Position numbers and translations under genes: made by a program. From UBA11606 sp964504305 (GTDB lineage: Bacteria; Actinomycetota; Acidimicrobiia; Acidimicrobiales; Aldehydirespiratoraceae), in assembly GCA_964504305.1 (NCBI GenBank), contig CAZDEB010000007.1, forward strand, positions 1 through 64,000: DNA of 64,000 nt, written 5' to 3'. A model generated the notes under the pieces. The model was not told the DNA's origin, did no database searches, and worked only from the letters and a program-made list of their open reading frames with translations. The first letter of the stretch is position 1, and each line of letters opens with the position of its first letter. This document shows positions 33,582-41,961 of the stretch, piece after piece.

Positions 33582-36130
33582 CCCAACCCGACCTGATCGT
33601 GATCTTGACCGACGAGGAACGAGCGGCGCCGTCTTATGAGAACGACGAGCTGCGGGCGTGGCGAAGGGACAGTCTTCGCGGTCGGCAGTGGTTTATCGAG
33701 AACGGAGTCGACTTCGATCGCCACTACGTGGCGGCTACCGCATGTGTTCCGAGCCGACCGTCTCTGCTAACAGGGCAGTATCCCGACTTGCACGGTGTCA
33801 CTCAAACCGATGGTCTTGGCAAACTTCACGATGACAGCCGCATGCGGTGGCTAGTCGCCGGCGAGGTGCCGACCATGGGCGACTGGTTCCGCGCCGCGGG
33901 ATACGACACCCATTACGACGGCAAATGGCATGTAAGTCACGCCGATCTGATGGTGAATGGTCGCCCTCTGGCCACCAACACCGGCGACGGGCGGGTCATC
34001 CCCGAAGCCGTGCAGGCCTACCTCGACGCCGATCCGCTCGACGAGTTCGGGTTCAGCGGCTGGGTGGGGCCAGAGCCCCATGGAGGCGCAACGGCCAACA
34101 TGGGTTACATGCGCGATCCGCTAATCGCCGATCGGGTCTGCGACTGGCTCGAAGATCGATACTCCCGGCGAGCGGCGGGGGACGCCGCCGCCCTTCGGCC
34201 GTTTCTGTTGGTCTGCTCGTTTGTGAATCCTCACGACATCGTGCTGTGGCCGCTCTTCGTGCGGGGTGGTCGACCGTACCCGCCATCGGTTGCGCCGCCG
34301 CCTCCAGTGCCGCCTTCGCCGACCGACGACGAGGATCTCGCCACCAAGCCGGCCCTGCACAGCGCGTATCGCGACTCGTACTATTCGGGCTACGGCCCCA
34401 CCCCGTTGATCAAGAAGGCCTACCTCGATCGCCTCGACGAGTACCGCGAGACGTATTACCGATTCCATCACGACGTCGATGGTCCAATTGATCGGGTTCG
34501 CCGAGCGGTTACCGATGGCGCCGAAGATGCAGTGCTGTTTTTCAGCGCCGATCATGGCGACATGCTGGGTTCGCATGGGGGGCTGCATCAGAAGTGGTAT
34601 CAGCTCTACGACGAAGCGGTCCGAGTGCCGTTCACGGTCGCCCGGGTTGGTTCTACCCCGACTTCGCCAACCTCGATTGAGGGTACGCCGACCAGCCACA
34701 TCGACTTGTTGCCCACGCTGCTGGGGTTCGCCGGCGCCGACGAAAAATCGTTGGCCAAACAGCTGAAGAAAACCCACACAGAGGTTCATCCGCTGCCGGG
34801 GCGCGATCTGAGCGGACTGATCTCCGGCGATTCAGATCCCGCCTCGACCACCGGATCGGTCTATCTGATCACCCGAGACAACATGCTCGAAGGCGATGGT
34901 TCGGCCAGCGCGGTTTTGCGCCAACGAGGCCGCCGGGAGGTCAAGTTTCCGCTCCAGATCCGTGTGCCGCCTCACACGGCAACCAACGTCGAAGCAATCG
35001 TTGCCACTCACCAAGGCGTGCTCTACAAGTTCGTACGCACCTTCGACGATCCATCAACCTGGACCGAGCCTCACGTACGGAACTTGTCGGCCCGCGGCCC
35101 CGGCGGGCCGCTGTACCGCACCGAACCAATTCCCGATCAGTACGAGCTCTACGACCTCGACACCGATCCGATCGAGCAACACAACCTCAGCGCCGACCCG
35201 GCTTATCGCACCGTTGGAACGGCGCTCGAAACCGAGCTGAACGCGGCCCGAGACAACAACGTTCCCCAGCGCAACGCCGGCCGGCCCTACGCCACCCGAC
35301 CCGACCGACTCGCGCCCAGACGTAAGGCGCCGCCTCGACCAGCGAGAGCACTACGCGACCTGGCCCAACGACTTGGTCTGCATCCCGAAGATGACACGCC
35401 GTTCGAGCACGACTTGTCCGGTCACAAAGCGCTGATCGTCGGGACCAATCACGGGACCCTCAAACCCGGTAAGGCGACCGGCGTGTTTGCCTCCGAATTG
35501 ACCGCCCCCTACTACGCATTCGTGGATGCTGGGATGGAGGTCGATCTCGCCTCGCCACGTGGAGGCGACATTCCATTTGATCCGTTGTCGTTTCGCCCCA
35601 TTGTGCGCTCGGAGGCCGATGATCGATATCTGGCCGACCCCGAAGCTCAGGCCAAAGCCGCGGCTTCGCTGGCGATAGCCGACCTGGACATCAGCACCTA
35701 CGACATTGTGTTTTTCGCGGGAGGTTGGGGTGCGGCCTGGGATCTCGGCACGTCCGACGCAGTAGGCGATCAAGTCTCTATCGCGGCCGAGCACAACGTC
35801 GTGTTGGGGGGTGTGTGTCATGGTCCTTTGGGCTTGCTCAAAGCAAAGCTGGCCGACGGGACCCCGTTTGTCGCAGGGCGCCACGTCACTGCGGTCACCG
35901 ACAAGCAGGTTCGCGAGTTGGGGATTGGCGACACCCCCCAACATCCCGAGACCGAACTCAGAAAGGCCGGCGCCGTCTTCGAGGCCAAGTCGGGTCGCCG
36001 CGACTTCTTGGCCAATCATGTGGCCGTTGACGGCGACTTGATTACCGGTCAGAACCAAAACGCCGGGCCCATGGTGGCCCGAGAAATGATGGCCCGGGTT
36101 TACGAGAAGCTGGCGGAGGGTTCGGTCTAA
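33578..36130 (+). CDS. Sulfatase fused to a DJ-1/PfpI (Hsp31-like) domain
   Basis: An 850-residue two-domain protein. Residues 1 to about 600 are a type I sulfatase: LTDEERAAP (metal site), CVPSRPSLLTG near residue 55 with the cysteine that becomes formylglycine, DGKWHVS, and FFSADHGDMLGSHG. Residues about 614-850 are a DJ-1/PfpI domain of the Hsp31-like class: KALIVGTNHG, GVFASELTAPYYAF (conserved Glu), GGWGAAWDL and GGVCHGPLGLL (Cys-His elbow). No signal peptide is seen, so it should be cytoplasmic. Fusion of these folds is unusual. The PfpI part may detoxify a carbonyl product, but this is speculative. Confidence 0.85.
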   Translation: MTQPDLIVILTDEERAAPSYENDELRAWRRDSLRGRQWFIENGVDFDRHYVAATACVPSRPSLLTGQYPDLHGVTQTDGLGKLHDDSRMRWLVAGEVPTMGDWFRAAGYDTHYDGKWHVSHADLMVNGRPLATNTGDGRVIPEAVQAYLDADPLDEFGFSGWVGPEPHGGATANMGYMRDPLIADRVCDWLEDRYSRRAAGDAAALRPFLLVCSFVNPHDIVLWPLFVRGGRPYPPSVAPPPPVPPSPTDDEDLATKPALHSAYRDSYYSGYGPTPLIKKAYLDRLDEYRETYYRFHHDVDGPIDRVRRAVTDGAEDAVLFFSADHGDMLGSHGGLHQKWYQLYDEAVRVPFTVARVGSTPTSPTSIEGTPTSHIDLLPTLLGFAGADEKSLAKQLKKTHTEVHPLPGRDLSGLISGDSDPASTTGSVYLITRDNMLEGDGSASAVLRQRGRREVKFPLQIRVPPHTATNVEAIVATHQGVLYKFVRTFDDPSTWTEPHVRNLSARGPGGPLYRTEPIPDQYELYDLDTDPIEQHNLSADPAYRTVGTALETELNAARDNNVPQRNAGRPYATRPDRLAPRRKAPPRPARALRDLAQRLGLHPEDDTPFEHDLSGHKALIVGTNHGTLKPGKATGVFASELTAPYYAFVDAGMEVDLASPRGGDIPFDPLSFRPIVRSEADDRYLADPEAQAKAAASLAIADLDISTYDIVFFAGGWGAAWDLGTSDAVGDQVSIAAEHNVVLGGVCHGPLGLLKAKLADGTPFVAGRHVTAVTDKQVRELGIGDTPQHPETELRKAGAVFEAKSGRRDFLANHVAVDGDLITGQNQNAGPMVAREMMARVYEKLAEGSV

Positions 36131-36957
36131 TGGAAATCGTTCTGCTCGGAACCGGTTCACCGATACCCGACGCCAATCGGGCCGGCCCGGCGACGCTCGT
36201 AAAGGTTGGCGAACTCGAGCATGTGCTCGTTGATGCCGGCCGGGGCTGCGTTATGCGTATGGCCGGGGCCGGGTCGCTTCCCATCAACTTGTCGGGCGTG
36301 CTCATCACTCACCTGCACAGCGATCACGTCACCGACCTAAACGATGTGATCACGACCCACTGGATCATGTCGCAAGAGCCTACGCCGCTGCGGATCTGGG
36401 GTCCGCCGGGGATCAGACAGTTTGTCGACCACACGATGGCGGCTCTTGCTCCCGACCTTACGTATCGCACCGAGCATCACGACGACCTCACCTGGACCCC
36501 AATCCTGGAAGTGTCAGAAGTGTCAACGGGCGATCGTTTTGAGGTCGGTTCGGCTCAGGTTGACGTGCACGAGACGATGCACGCACCGGCCGACCCGACG
36601 ATCGGGTTTCGTATCGAGCACGCCGGGTTGGTTGTGGCCCTCGCCGGGGACACGATTCCGTGTCCCGGGCTCGATCGATTGACCCAAGATGCCGATGCCT
36701 ATGTCCAAACGGTTATCGACGACGACCTCGTTCGTCTCATTGCCATCCCGAGACTCCTCGACATCTTGGACTACCACTCGAGTGTGCGTCAGGCCGCTCA
36801 GGTCGCGGCCCGCAACAAAGTCAAGCGGTTGGTGTTGACGCACATGGTGCCTGCGCCTCGCCCCGAGCAATACCCCGCTTGGGTAGCTGCAGGAGCCGAG
36901 CATTTCGATGGCGAAATCATAATCGGGGACGACCTCACGGTCGTTCAGTTGGGATAG
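36130..36957 (+). CDS. Metallo-beta-lactamase fold hydrolase (RNase Z/arylsulfatase-like)
   Basis: 275 residues with LLGTGSPIPDANRAGP at the start, the zinc motif THLHSDHVTDL (HxHxDH), LAGDT (bridging aspartate) and LTHMVP (late histidine). The overall order resembles the RNase Z and AtsA-type arylsulfatase branch. No RNase Z exosite is obvious, and its place after a sulfatase makes a small-molecule ester role more likely. The ATG overlaps the sulfatase stop (TAATG). Confidence 0.8.
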   Translation: MEIVLLGTGSPIPDANRAGPATLVKVGELEHVLVDAGRGCVMRMAGAGSLPINLSGVLITHLHSDHVTDLNDVITTHWIMSQEPTPLRIWGPPGIRQFVDHTMAALAPDLTYRTEHHDDLTWTPILEVSEVSTGDRFEVGSAQVDVHETMHAPADPTIGFRIEHAGLVVALAGDTIPCPGLDRLTQDADAYVQTVIDDDLVRLIAIPRLLDILDYHSSVRQAAQVAARNKVKRLVLTHMVPAPRPEQYPAWVAAGAEHFDGEIIIGDDLTVVQLG

Positions 36958-36965
36958 CGAGCATC

Positions 36966-38471
36966 GTGGCAACTGGGGGGTTTAGCCCCGTACTGATTGG
37001 TGCCGCGGCCGCCGCCCAGAGAGGCGAGTCTCCTGGCGACGGCGTTGATTGCACGGCCCTGATGATCGAGGCGGCCCAGAACGCCGTAGCAGACTCCGGA
37101 GCGCCAGCCGCCGCTCTGGCCTCGCAGATCGACTTGGTACTCGTCACAAGAGGGTTGTCAGGCTTGCCCGATGGCGCCAACCAGATCGCGGCAGCCCTCG
37201 GCGCATCCGACGCCCTTGGCGTCGCGTACGAGCCGGGTATCCCCCAGCAGACGTTGATAAACCGAGCTATCGGTGCGGTGCGGCGAGGTCAAGCCCGCAC
37301 GGTAATTGTTGCCGGCGCGGAGACGAAGCATCGAGACGACAGCGCCCGTCGCGGTGGCGTATCGATTGAGCCGGACCCTCGGCCCAGCTGTGGGGCCGAC
37401 GAGCTGATCCGCCCGGAGGGCGAAATCGTCGCTCGTCCCGAAATCGAGGTTGGGGCGGTGGTTCCTGCTCAACAGTATGCGCTGATCGAGAATGCCCGTC
37501 GTTTCGCCAATCGTTGGTCCCTCGACGCCCACCGCGACGACATTGCTTCGCTGTGGGCGCAGTTCAACCTCGTCGCTCAGGGCAATTCGGCCGCGGCGTT
37601 CGCCTCGCCGATGGCGGCGGCCGAGATACGTGACCCGTCCCCTCAGAACCGGCCGGTGGCGTTCCCTTACAACAAGTGGCACAACAGTCAGTGGGGAGTC
37701 GATCAAGCAGCCGCCCTCGTGATTTGTTCGGCTAGTTCGGCGCGACAGCTTGGTGTTGACCCGCAGGCCTGCGTCCATCCTCACGTGGCGCTCGAATCTT
37801 CCTATTCGTTGTCGTTGTCTCGTCGATCCGAACTCCACCGATGGCCGGCGATGTACGTCCTTGGCCAGGTCGCAGCATCCGAATTGGACCGACCTCTCAG
37901 CGAGATCGAACACGTCGAGCTCTACTCGTGTTTCCCGGCTGCGGTCCGAGTACAACAAGCAGAGTTGAGTCTGGGTGAAGCGGCGCCGGCCACCATCACT
38001 GGTGGGATGAGTTTTGCCGGCGGACCATTCAACAATTTCGTGTTTCAGGCGACTGTGGCCATGGTCGAACGACTTCGCCGCGACCCCGGATCGTATGGGC
38101 TGGTAACGGCAGTGAGCGGTCTGTTGACCAAACCGGGACTCACGGTGTGGAACACCGACGCCCCCCACGACACCACCGCCGAATGTCTCGGAACCGATCT
38201 GGCCGAGGAAGCGGCCGCGGCTACCTCGGTTCGCGAACTGGACGAAGATCCTCGTGGCCGCGGCAGCATCGTGAGCTACACCGTTACCTATGGCCAAAGC
38301 CCCGCGGCTGGCGAGCTCCCACCGCCGACGCGGATGATCGCCATAGTCGATCTCGATTCCGGTCAGCGGGCCGTGGCCGCATCCGACGATGTCGAGGTGG
38401 CTGGTCGGGCTGTCGGCGACGACATGATCGGCGTTTCAGTATCGGTTGATGGCCGCCGGTTCGAGATCTGA
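36966..38471 (+). CDS. Thiolase-like protein lacking the usual catalytic residues
   Basis: A 501-residue thiolase-fold protein of the acetyl-CoA acetyltransferase-like group with an extra C-terminal beta domain (about 415-501). In place of the N-terminal catalytic cysteine the sequence reads GIPQQTLINRAIGAVRRG, and the usual GHP histidine motif is GGMSFAGGPFNNF. ELYSCFPAAV keeps a later cysteine. It is therefore unlikely to be a standard thiolase. The open frame extends back into the MBL gene, but the GTG at 36966 gives the family N-terminus. It ends the TetR cassette. Confidence 0.75.
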   Translation: MATGGFSPVLIGAAAAAQRGESPGDGVDCTALMIEAAQNAVADSGAPAAALASQIDLVLVTRGLSGLPDGANQIAAALGASDALGVAYEPGIPQQTLINRAIGAVRRGQARTVIVAGAETKHRDDSARRGGVSIEPDPRPSCGADELIRPEGEIVARPEIEVGAVVPAQQYALIENARRFANRWSLDAHRDDIASLWAQFNLVAQGNSAAAFASPMAAAEIRDPSPQNRPVAFPYNKWHNSQWGVDQAAALVICSASSARQLGVDPQACVHPHVALESSYSLSLSRRSELHRWPAMYVLGQVAASELDRPLSEIEHVELYSCFPAAVRVQQAELSLGEAAPATITGGMSFAGGPFNNFVFQATVAMVERLRRDPGSYGLVTAVSGLLTKPGLTVWNTDAPHDTTAECLGTDLAEEAAAATSVRELDEDPRGRGSIVSYTVTYGQSPAAGELPPPTRMIAIVDLDSGQRAVAASDDVEVAGRAVGDDMIGVSVSVDGRRFEI

Positions 38472-38489
38472 GCTGTTGCGCTGCTCGAG

Positions 38490-38985
38490 CTACGACTGCT
38501 CGAACTCCAAGCTGACGCCGGCGCCGCGACCGGCTGCGAGTTCGACCGCCGCGGTGAGAAACAACGTGGCACCCAGAAATTCACAGAACTCCTCGACCCC
38601 GGTCTGTAGGTCGTAACGGAGTTCGTCGGCCTGGTTTGGCTCGCCTCCGTTGCGGATCTCCGCGGCGTCTTGAAGCCGGCCGTTGAACGCTTCGATCACG
38701 ACCGCNNNNNNNNNNNNNNNNNNNNNNNNNNNNNNNNNNNNNNNNNNNNNNNNNNNNNNNNNNNNNNNNNNNNNNNNNNNNNNNNNNNNNNNNNNNNNNN
38801 NNNNNAGCAACCCAAGTGCCTATCGCTTGTTCTTGGCCGAGGCTCAGCCACCGAATACCGAACGTCCCGGTCTGATACCGGAGAATCTTGGTGACGGTGT
38901 GAAGAACAAGAAGCACCACCGAGATTGCTGTGCCGGTTACGAACACGCGCCGCGGGGTGATCCGAAATTGTGATCGGTTGGCCAT
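38490..38985 (-). CDS. Putative membrane protein, split by an assembly gap
   Basis: The N-terminal 60 residues (38985 down to 38806) begin MANRSQFRITPRRVF and include one transmembrane segment (TGTAISVVLLVLHTV). The C-terminal 71 residues (38705 down to 38490) read AVVIEAFNGRLQDAAEIRN and end GVSLEFEQS. The two halves are not in one frame across the 100-N placeholder, which shows that the gap length is not real; two separate genes cannot be excluded. The ATG overlaps the MBL stop by one base, placing it third in the mycothiol formaldehyde operon. The function is unknown. Confidence 0.55.
38706..38805. other. Assembly gap (100 N) in a membrane-protein gene
   Basis: A placeholder gap. The flanks share no overlap, and the reading frame changes across it. 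Confidence 0.97.
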
Positions 38986-39629
38986 CACCTCGAACTTAGC
39001 CAGCTGATGCCGAGTTCGGAAATTCGATCCAGCACCCTTTGGCGCTCGTCTTTGATCGTTGTGGCATCGCCATGGCCGGTGTGCACGATCGTGTCCGGCG
39101 GAAGAGTCAGCAGAGAGTCTCGAATAGAGCGAAGAATGGTCGGCTCGTCGCTGTAGCTGCGGCCGGTCGCTCCCGGGCCGCCACAAAAAAGGGTGTCGCC
39201 GCTCACCACTCGACCGGCGTCGACATCGTAGAAACAGCAACAGCCCGGCGAATGGCCCGGGGTATGGATGACCCCAACCCGGTGACCGCCGGCCGCCAGC
39301 GTCGTCCCGGCGACGAGGTCGTCGTCAGGGGCAGAGGATGGATAAACGACATCCCACAACATGCGGTCGGCGGGATGCAGCAGTACTGGAGCGTCGACCG
39401 CCTCGCGCAGATCGGCCGCAGCGTTGATGTGGTCGTTGTGGCCGTGGGTCAACACGATGGCGCTGACGCGACGACCGTGGATGGCGTCGACTATTGGTTG
39501 ATGATCGTGGGCGGCATCGAAGACCATTACCTCGACGTCGTCGCCAACCAGCCAGATGTTGTTGGTGACTTCCCACGCGCCTCCGTCGAGCGCGAATATG
39601 CCGTCGGTGGTTACTAGTTCGATGCTCAT
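38985..39629 (-). CDS. Metallo-beta-lactamase hydrolase, probable S-formylmycothiol hydrolase
   Basis: The 214-residue protein has glyoxalase II-type motifs: LTHGHNDHINAA (HxHxDH), VIHTPGHSPGCC, VVSGDTLFCG and HTGHGDATT. It follows the S-(hydroxymethyl)mycothiol dehydrogenase gene by ten bases. In mycobacteria an MBL gene (Rv2260) likewise accompanies mscR (Rv2259), so hydrolysis of S-formylmycothiol to formate and mycothiol is the likely role, by inference from context. Confidence 0.75.
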   Translation of the reverse strand: MSIELVTTDGIFALDGGAWEVTNNIWLVGDDVEVMVFDAAHDHQPIVDAIHGRRVSAIVLTHGHNDHINAAADLREAVDAPVLLHPADRMLWDVVYPSSAPDDDLVAGTTLAAGGHRVGVIHTPGHSPGCCCFYDVDAGRVVSGDTLFCGGPGATGRSYSDEPTILRSIRDSLLTLPPDTIVHTGHGDATTIKDERQRVLDRISELGISWLSSR

Positions 39630-39639
39630 CGCCGGCGGT

Positions 39640-40725
39640 CTAGATCTCTACTACCGAGCGAAGCACTTCGCCGCGTTCCATTTTGTGGAATGCCTCCTCC
39701 ACTTCTCCCAACGAAATTCGCTCGGAGACAAACCCGTCGAGATCGAGGCGACCTTGCTGGTAGAGGTCGATCAGCATTGGAAAGTCGCGGCTCGGTAGGC
39801 AGTCGCCGTACCAACTCGACTTGAGCGCGCCGCCGCGTCCGAACATTTCGATGAACGGCAGCTCGACCACCATGTCGGGGTGAGGGACGCCGACCAAGAC
39901 CACGGTGCCCGCGAGGTCGCGAGCCTCGAAACACTGTTTGTAGACCTCGGGGAGACCAATGGCATCGATGGCCACATCGACTCCGTTGCCGCCGGTCAAC
40001 TCTTGGATCTTGGCCACCGGGTCCTCGTCGCGAGAATTGATGGTGTGGGTGGCGCCGAACCCTTCGGCCCATTCGAGCTTCCGGTCGTCGACGTCGACGG
40101 CGATGATGGTTGACGCTCCGGCCAGCTTGGAGCCAGCAATCGCCGCGTCGCCAACCCCGCCGCAACCAAAGACGGCAACGCTGTCGCCCCGACCGACTTC
40201 GCCGGTGTTGATCGCCGCGCCGATTCCGGCCATGACGCCACAACCGAGCAGCCCCGCGGCCGCTGGTGACGCGGCCGGGTCGACTTTGGTGCATTGGCCC
40301 GCGGCAACCAAGGTCTTTTCGGCGAATGCCCCGATGCCGAGGGCCGGGGACAGTTCGGTTCCGTCCTCGAGAGTCATCTTCTGTGTGGCGTTATGGGTGT
40401 CGAAGCAGATCTGGGGTTTGCCTCTCAGACACGACCGGCATTGTCCACACACCGCCCGCCAATTGAGGATCACAAAATCGCCCGGAGCCACGTCGGTTAC
40501 TCCATCACCGACCGATTCGACTATGCCGCTCGCCTCGTGACCGAGCAGGAACGGGAATTCGTCGTTGATGCCGCCTTCGCGGTAGTGAAGATCGGTATGG
40601 CACACGCCACATGCCTGTATGGCGACAACTGCTTCGCCTGGGCCGGGATCGGGGATGACTATGTTTTCGATTACGACTTCGGCGCCTTCGGCCATTGCGA
40701 CTACACCCTGAACTACTTGCGGCAT
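39640..40725 (-). CDS. mscR: S-(hydroxymethyl)mycothiol dehydrogenase
   Basis: A 361-residue zinc alcohol dehydrogenase. ACGVCHTDLHY and GHEAS hold the catalytic zinc, the four-cysteine lobe CGQCRSCLRGKPQIC the structural zinc, and VAVFGCGGVGDAA binds NAD. VQGVVAMAEGAEVVIENI at the N-terminus and FGRGGALKSSWYGDCLPS match the mycothiol-dependent formaldehyde dehydrogenase group. It oxidises the formaldehyde-mycothiol adduct. GGGAG seven bases before the ATG is the ribosome binding site, and the MBL and membrane genes follow. It implies that the organism makes mycothiol. Confidence 0.88.
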   Translation of the reverse strand: MPQVVQGVVAMAEGAEVVIENIVIPDPGPGEAVVAIQACGVCHTDLHYREGGINDEFPFLLGHEASGIVESVGDGVTDVAPGDFVILNWRAVCGQCRSCLRGKPQICFDTHNATQKMTLEDGTELSPALGIGAFAEKTLVAAGQCTKVDPAASPAAAGLLGCGVMAGIGAAINTGEVGRGDSVAVFGCGGVGDAAIAGSKLAGASTIIAVDVDDRKLEWAEGFGATHTINSRDEDPVAKIQELTGGNGVDVAIDAIGLPEVYKQCFEARDLAGTVVLVGVPHPDMVVELPFIEMFGRGGALKSSWYGDCLPSRDFPMLIDLYQQGRLDLDGFVSERISLGEVEEAFHKMERGEVLRSVVEI

Positions 40726-40933
40726 TATCGGCTCCCTTTCGAGGACCTAGTACTGGTTGAGAACGTCAGCACTCTAGGCGGCAGCGCCCGTCCGGTCAGC
40801 CGATGTCGACCTTGGCACCGCAAATGGTCGCCGCTAGAGGATTTGTACCGCGCCGCGTTGGTTCGGTCGGCCCACGGCACTGGGCCATTGTGGCCTGCTG
40901 TGTAGTCGAAACGTCCCCTTTCGGTGGAGTCTG

Positions 40934-41955
40934 ATGCCGTGCTGGACGACACCAATTCGCATGGGACGATTTTCGCGATTTCTACGCTCACGTGACGAAC
41001 GGGGCACAACGCTTGTTGAATACATTGTGTTGGTTGGCAGCACAGTGTCGATCGCGGCGGGCGGTGCCTCCGCAGTGGGTGTCGACACCGGTGTGCCATT
41101 CATCAGTTCGGGCGACGCGATCCGCGGTGATGTGATCGTCGCTGATGGTCCTAGTTCCGCAGAGATTGCTGCCGAAGAAGCCGAGGCCGCCGCCCAGGCA
41201 ACCGAGCCGACGCCTTCAGCGCTTCCGGCTCCCGACTCGAGTTCGAGTGATTCGGGTTCGAGCAGCTCCAGTTCGAGCGGTTCCAGTTCTAGCGACTCGA
41301 GCTCTAGCGACTCGAGTTCGAGCGATTCCAGTTCGAGCAGCGCGACCACGTCGGCTACGGGTACCGAGTCGAGTTCCGATAGCAGCGATGGTTCCGANNN
41401 NNNNNNNNNNNNNNNNNNNNNNNNNNNNNNNNNNNNNNNNNNNNNNNNNNNNNNNNNNNNNNNNNNNNNNNNNNNNNNNNNNNNNNNNNNNNNNNNNCGA
41501 CCACGTCGGCTACGGGTACCGAGTCGAGTTCCGATAGCAGCGATGGTTCCGATAGCAGCGATGGTTCCGATAGCAGCGATGGTTCCGATAGCAGCGATGG
41601 TTCCGACGAGTCTGAGTGCTCGAGCGACTCCGAGTCGAGCGATTCGGATTCGAGTGATCACGATTCTGACGATGACTCGAGCGATTCGGATTCGAGTGAT
41701 CACGATTCTGACGACGATTCGAGCGATTCGGATTCGAGCGACTCTGATTCGAGTGATCACGATTCCGACGACGATTCGAGCGACTCTGATTCGAGCGATT
41801 CGGATTCGAGCGATCACGATTCTGACGACGACTCGGACTCCGACAGCTCCGACTCCTGTGGCGGCAGCGACTCTGACTCAGACCATGATTCCGATTCGAG
41901 TGATTCGGATCACGACTCCGACTCCGACGATTATTCCGAGTACGGCATCAGCTGA
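40934..41955 (+). CDS. Flp-prepilin-like protein with a long Ser-Asp repeat tail (spurious gap inside)
   Basis: The N-terminus is a class IVb prepilin signature: a basic leader, then RG|TTLVEY with cleavage expected after Gly24 and Glu at +5, then a hydrophobic segment (IVLVGSTVSIAAGGASAVGV). An Ala/Pro/Glu spacer leads into a tail of Ser-Asp runs with SDHDSDD units, ending SEYGIS. Bases 41343-41397 and 41498-41552 are identical (55 bp), so the 100-N gap is probably an unmerged overlap. Removing 155 bases leaves 867 nt, 288 codons plus TGA at 41955, fully in frame. It is probably a membrane-tethered or polymerised, acidic, metal-binding surface protein. No tad genes lie nearby. GGTGGAG precedes the ATG at 40934; the ATG at 40961 is an alternative. 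Confidence 0.75.
41398..41497. other. Assembly gap (100 N), probably an unmerged overlap
   Basis: The 55 bases before the gap (41343-41397) equal the 55 bases after it (41498-41552). Collapsing them restores a single reading frame. Loss of extra repeat units cannot be excluded. Confidence 0.9.
41533..41604. repeat. Four tandem copies of an 18-bp coding repeat
   Basis: GATAGCAGCGATGGTTCC occurs four times in a row and encodes DSSDGS units. The copy number may vary by slippage, and the repeat adjoins the assembly gap. Longer, imperfect Ser-Asp coding repeats continue to about 41920. Confidence 0.9.
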
Positions 41956-41961
41956 GCCGGT

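Noticed and set aside
41533..41920. Regular direct repeats that could suggest a CRISPR array
   Set aside because: The repeats are contiguous, have no spacers and translate in frame as Ser-Asp units.
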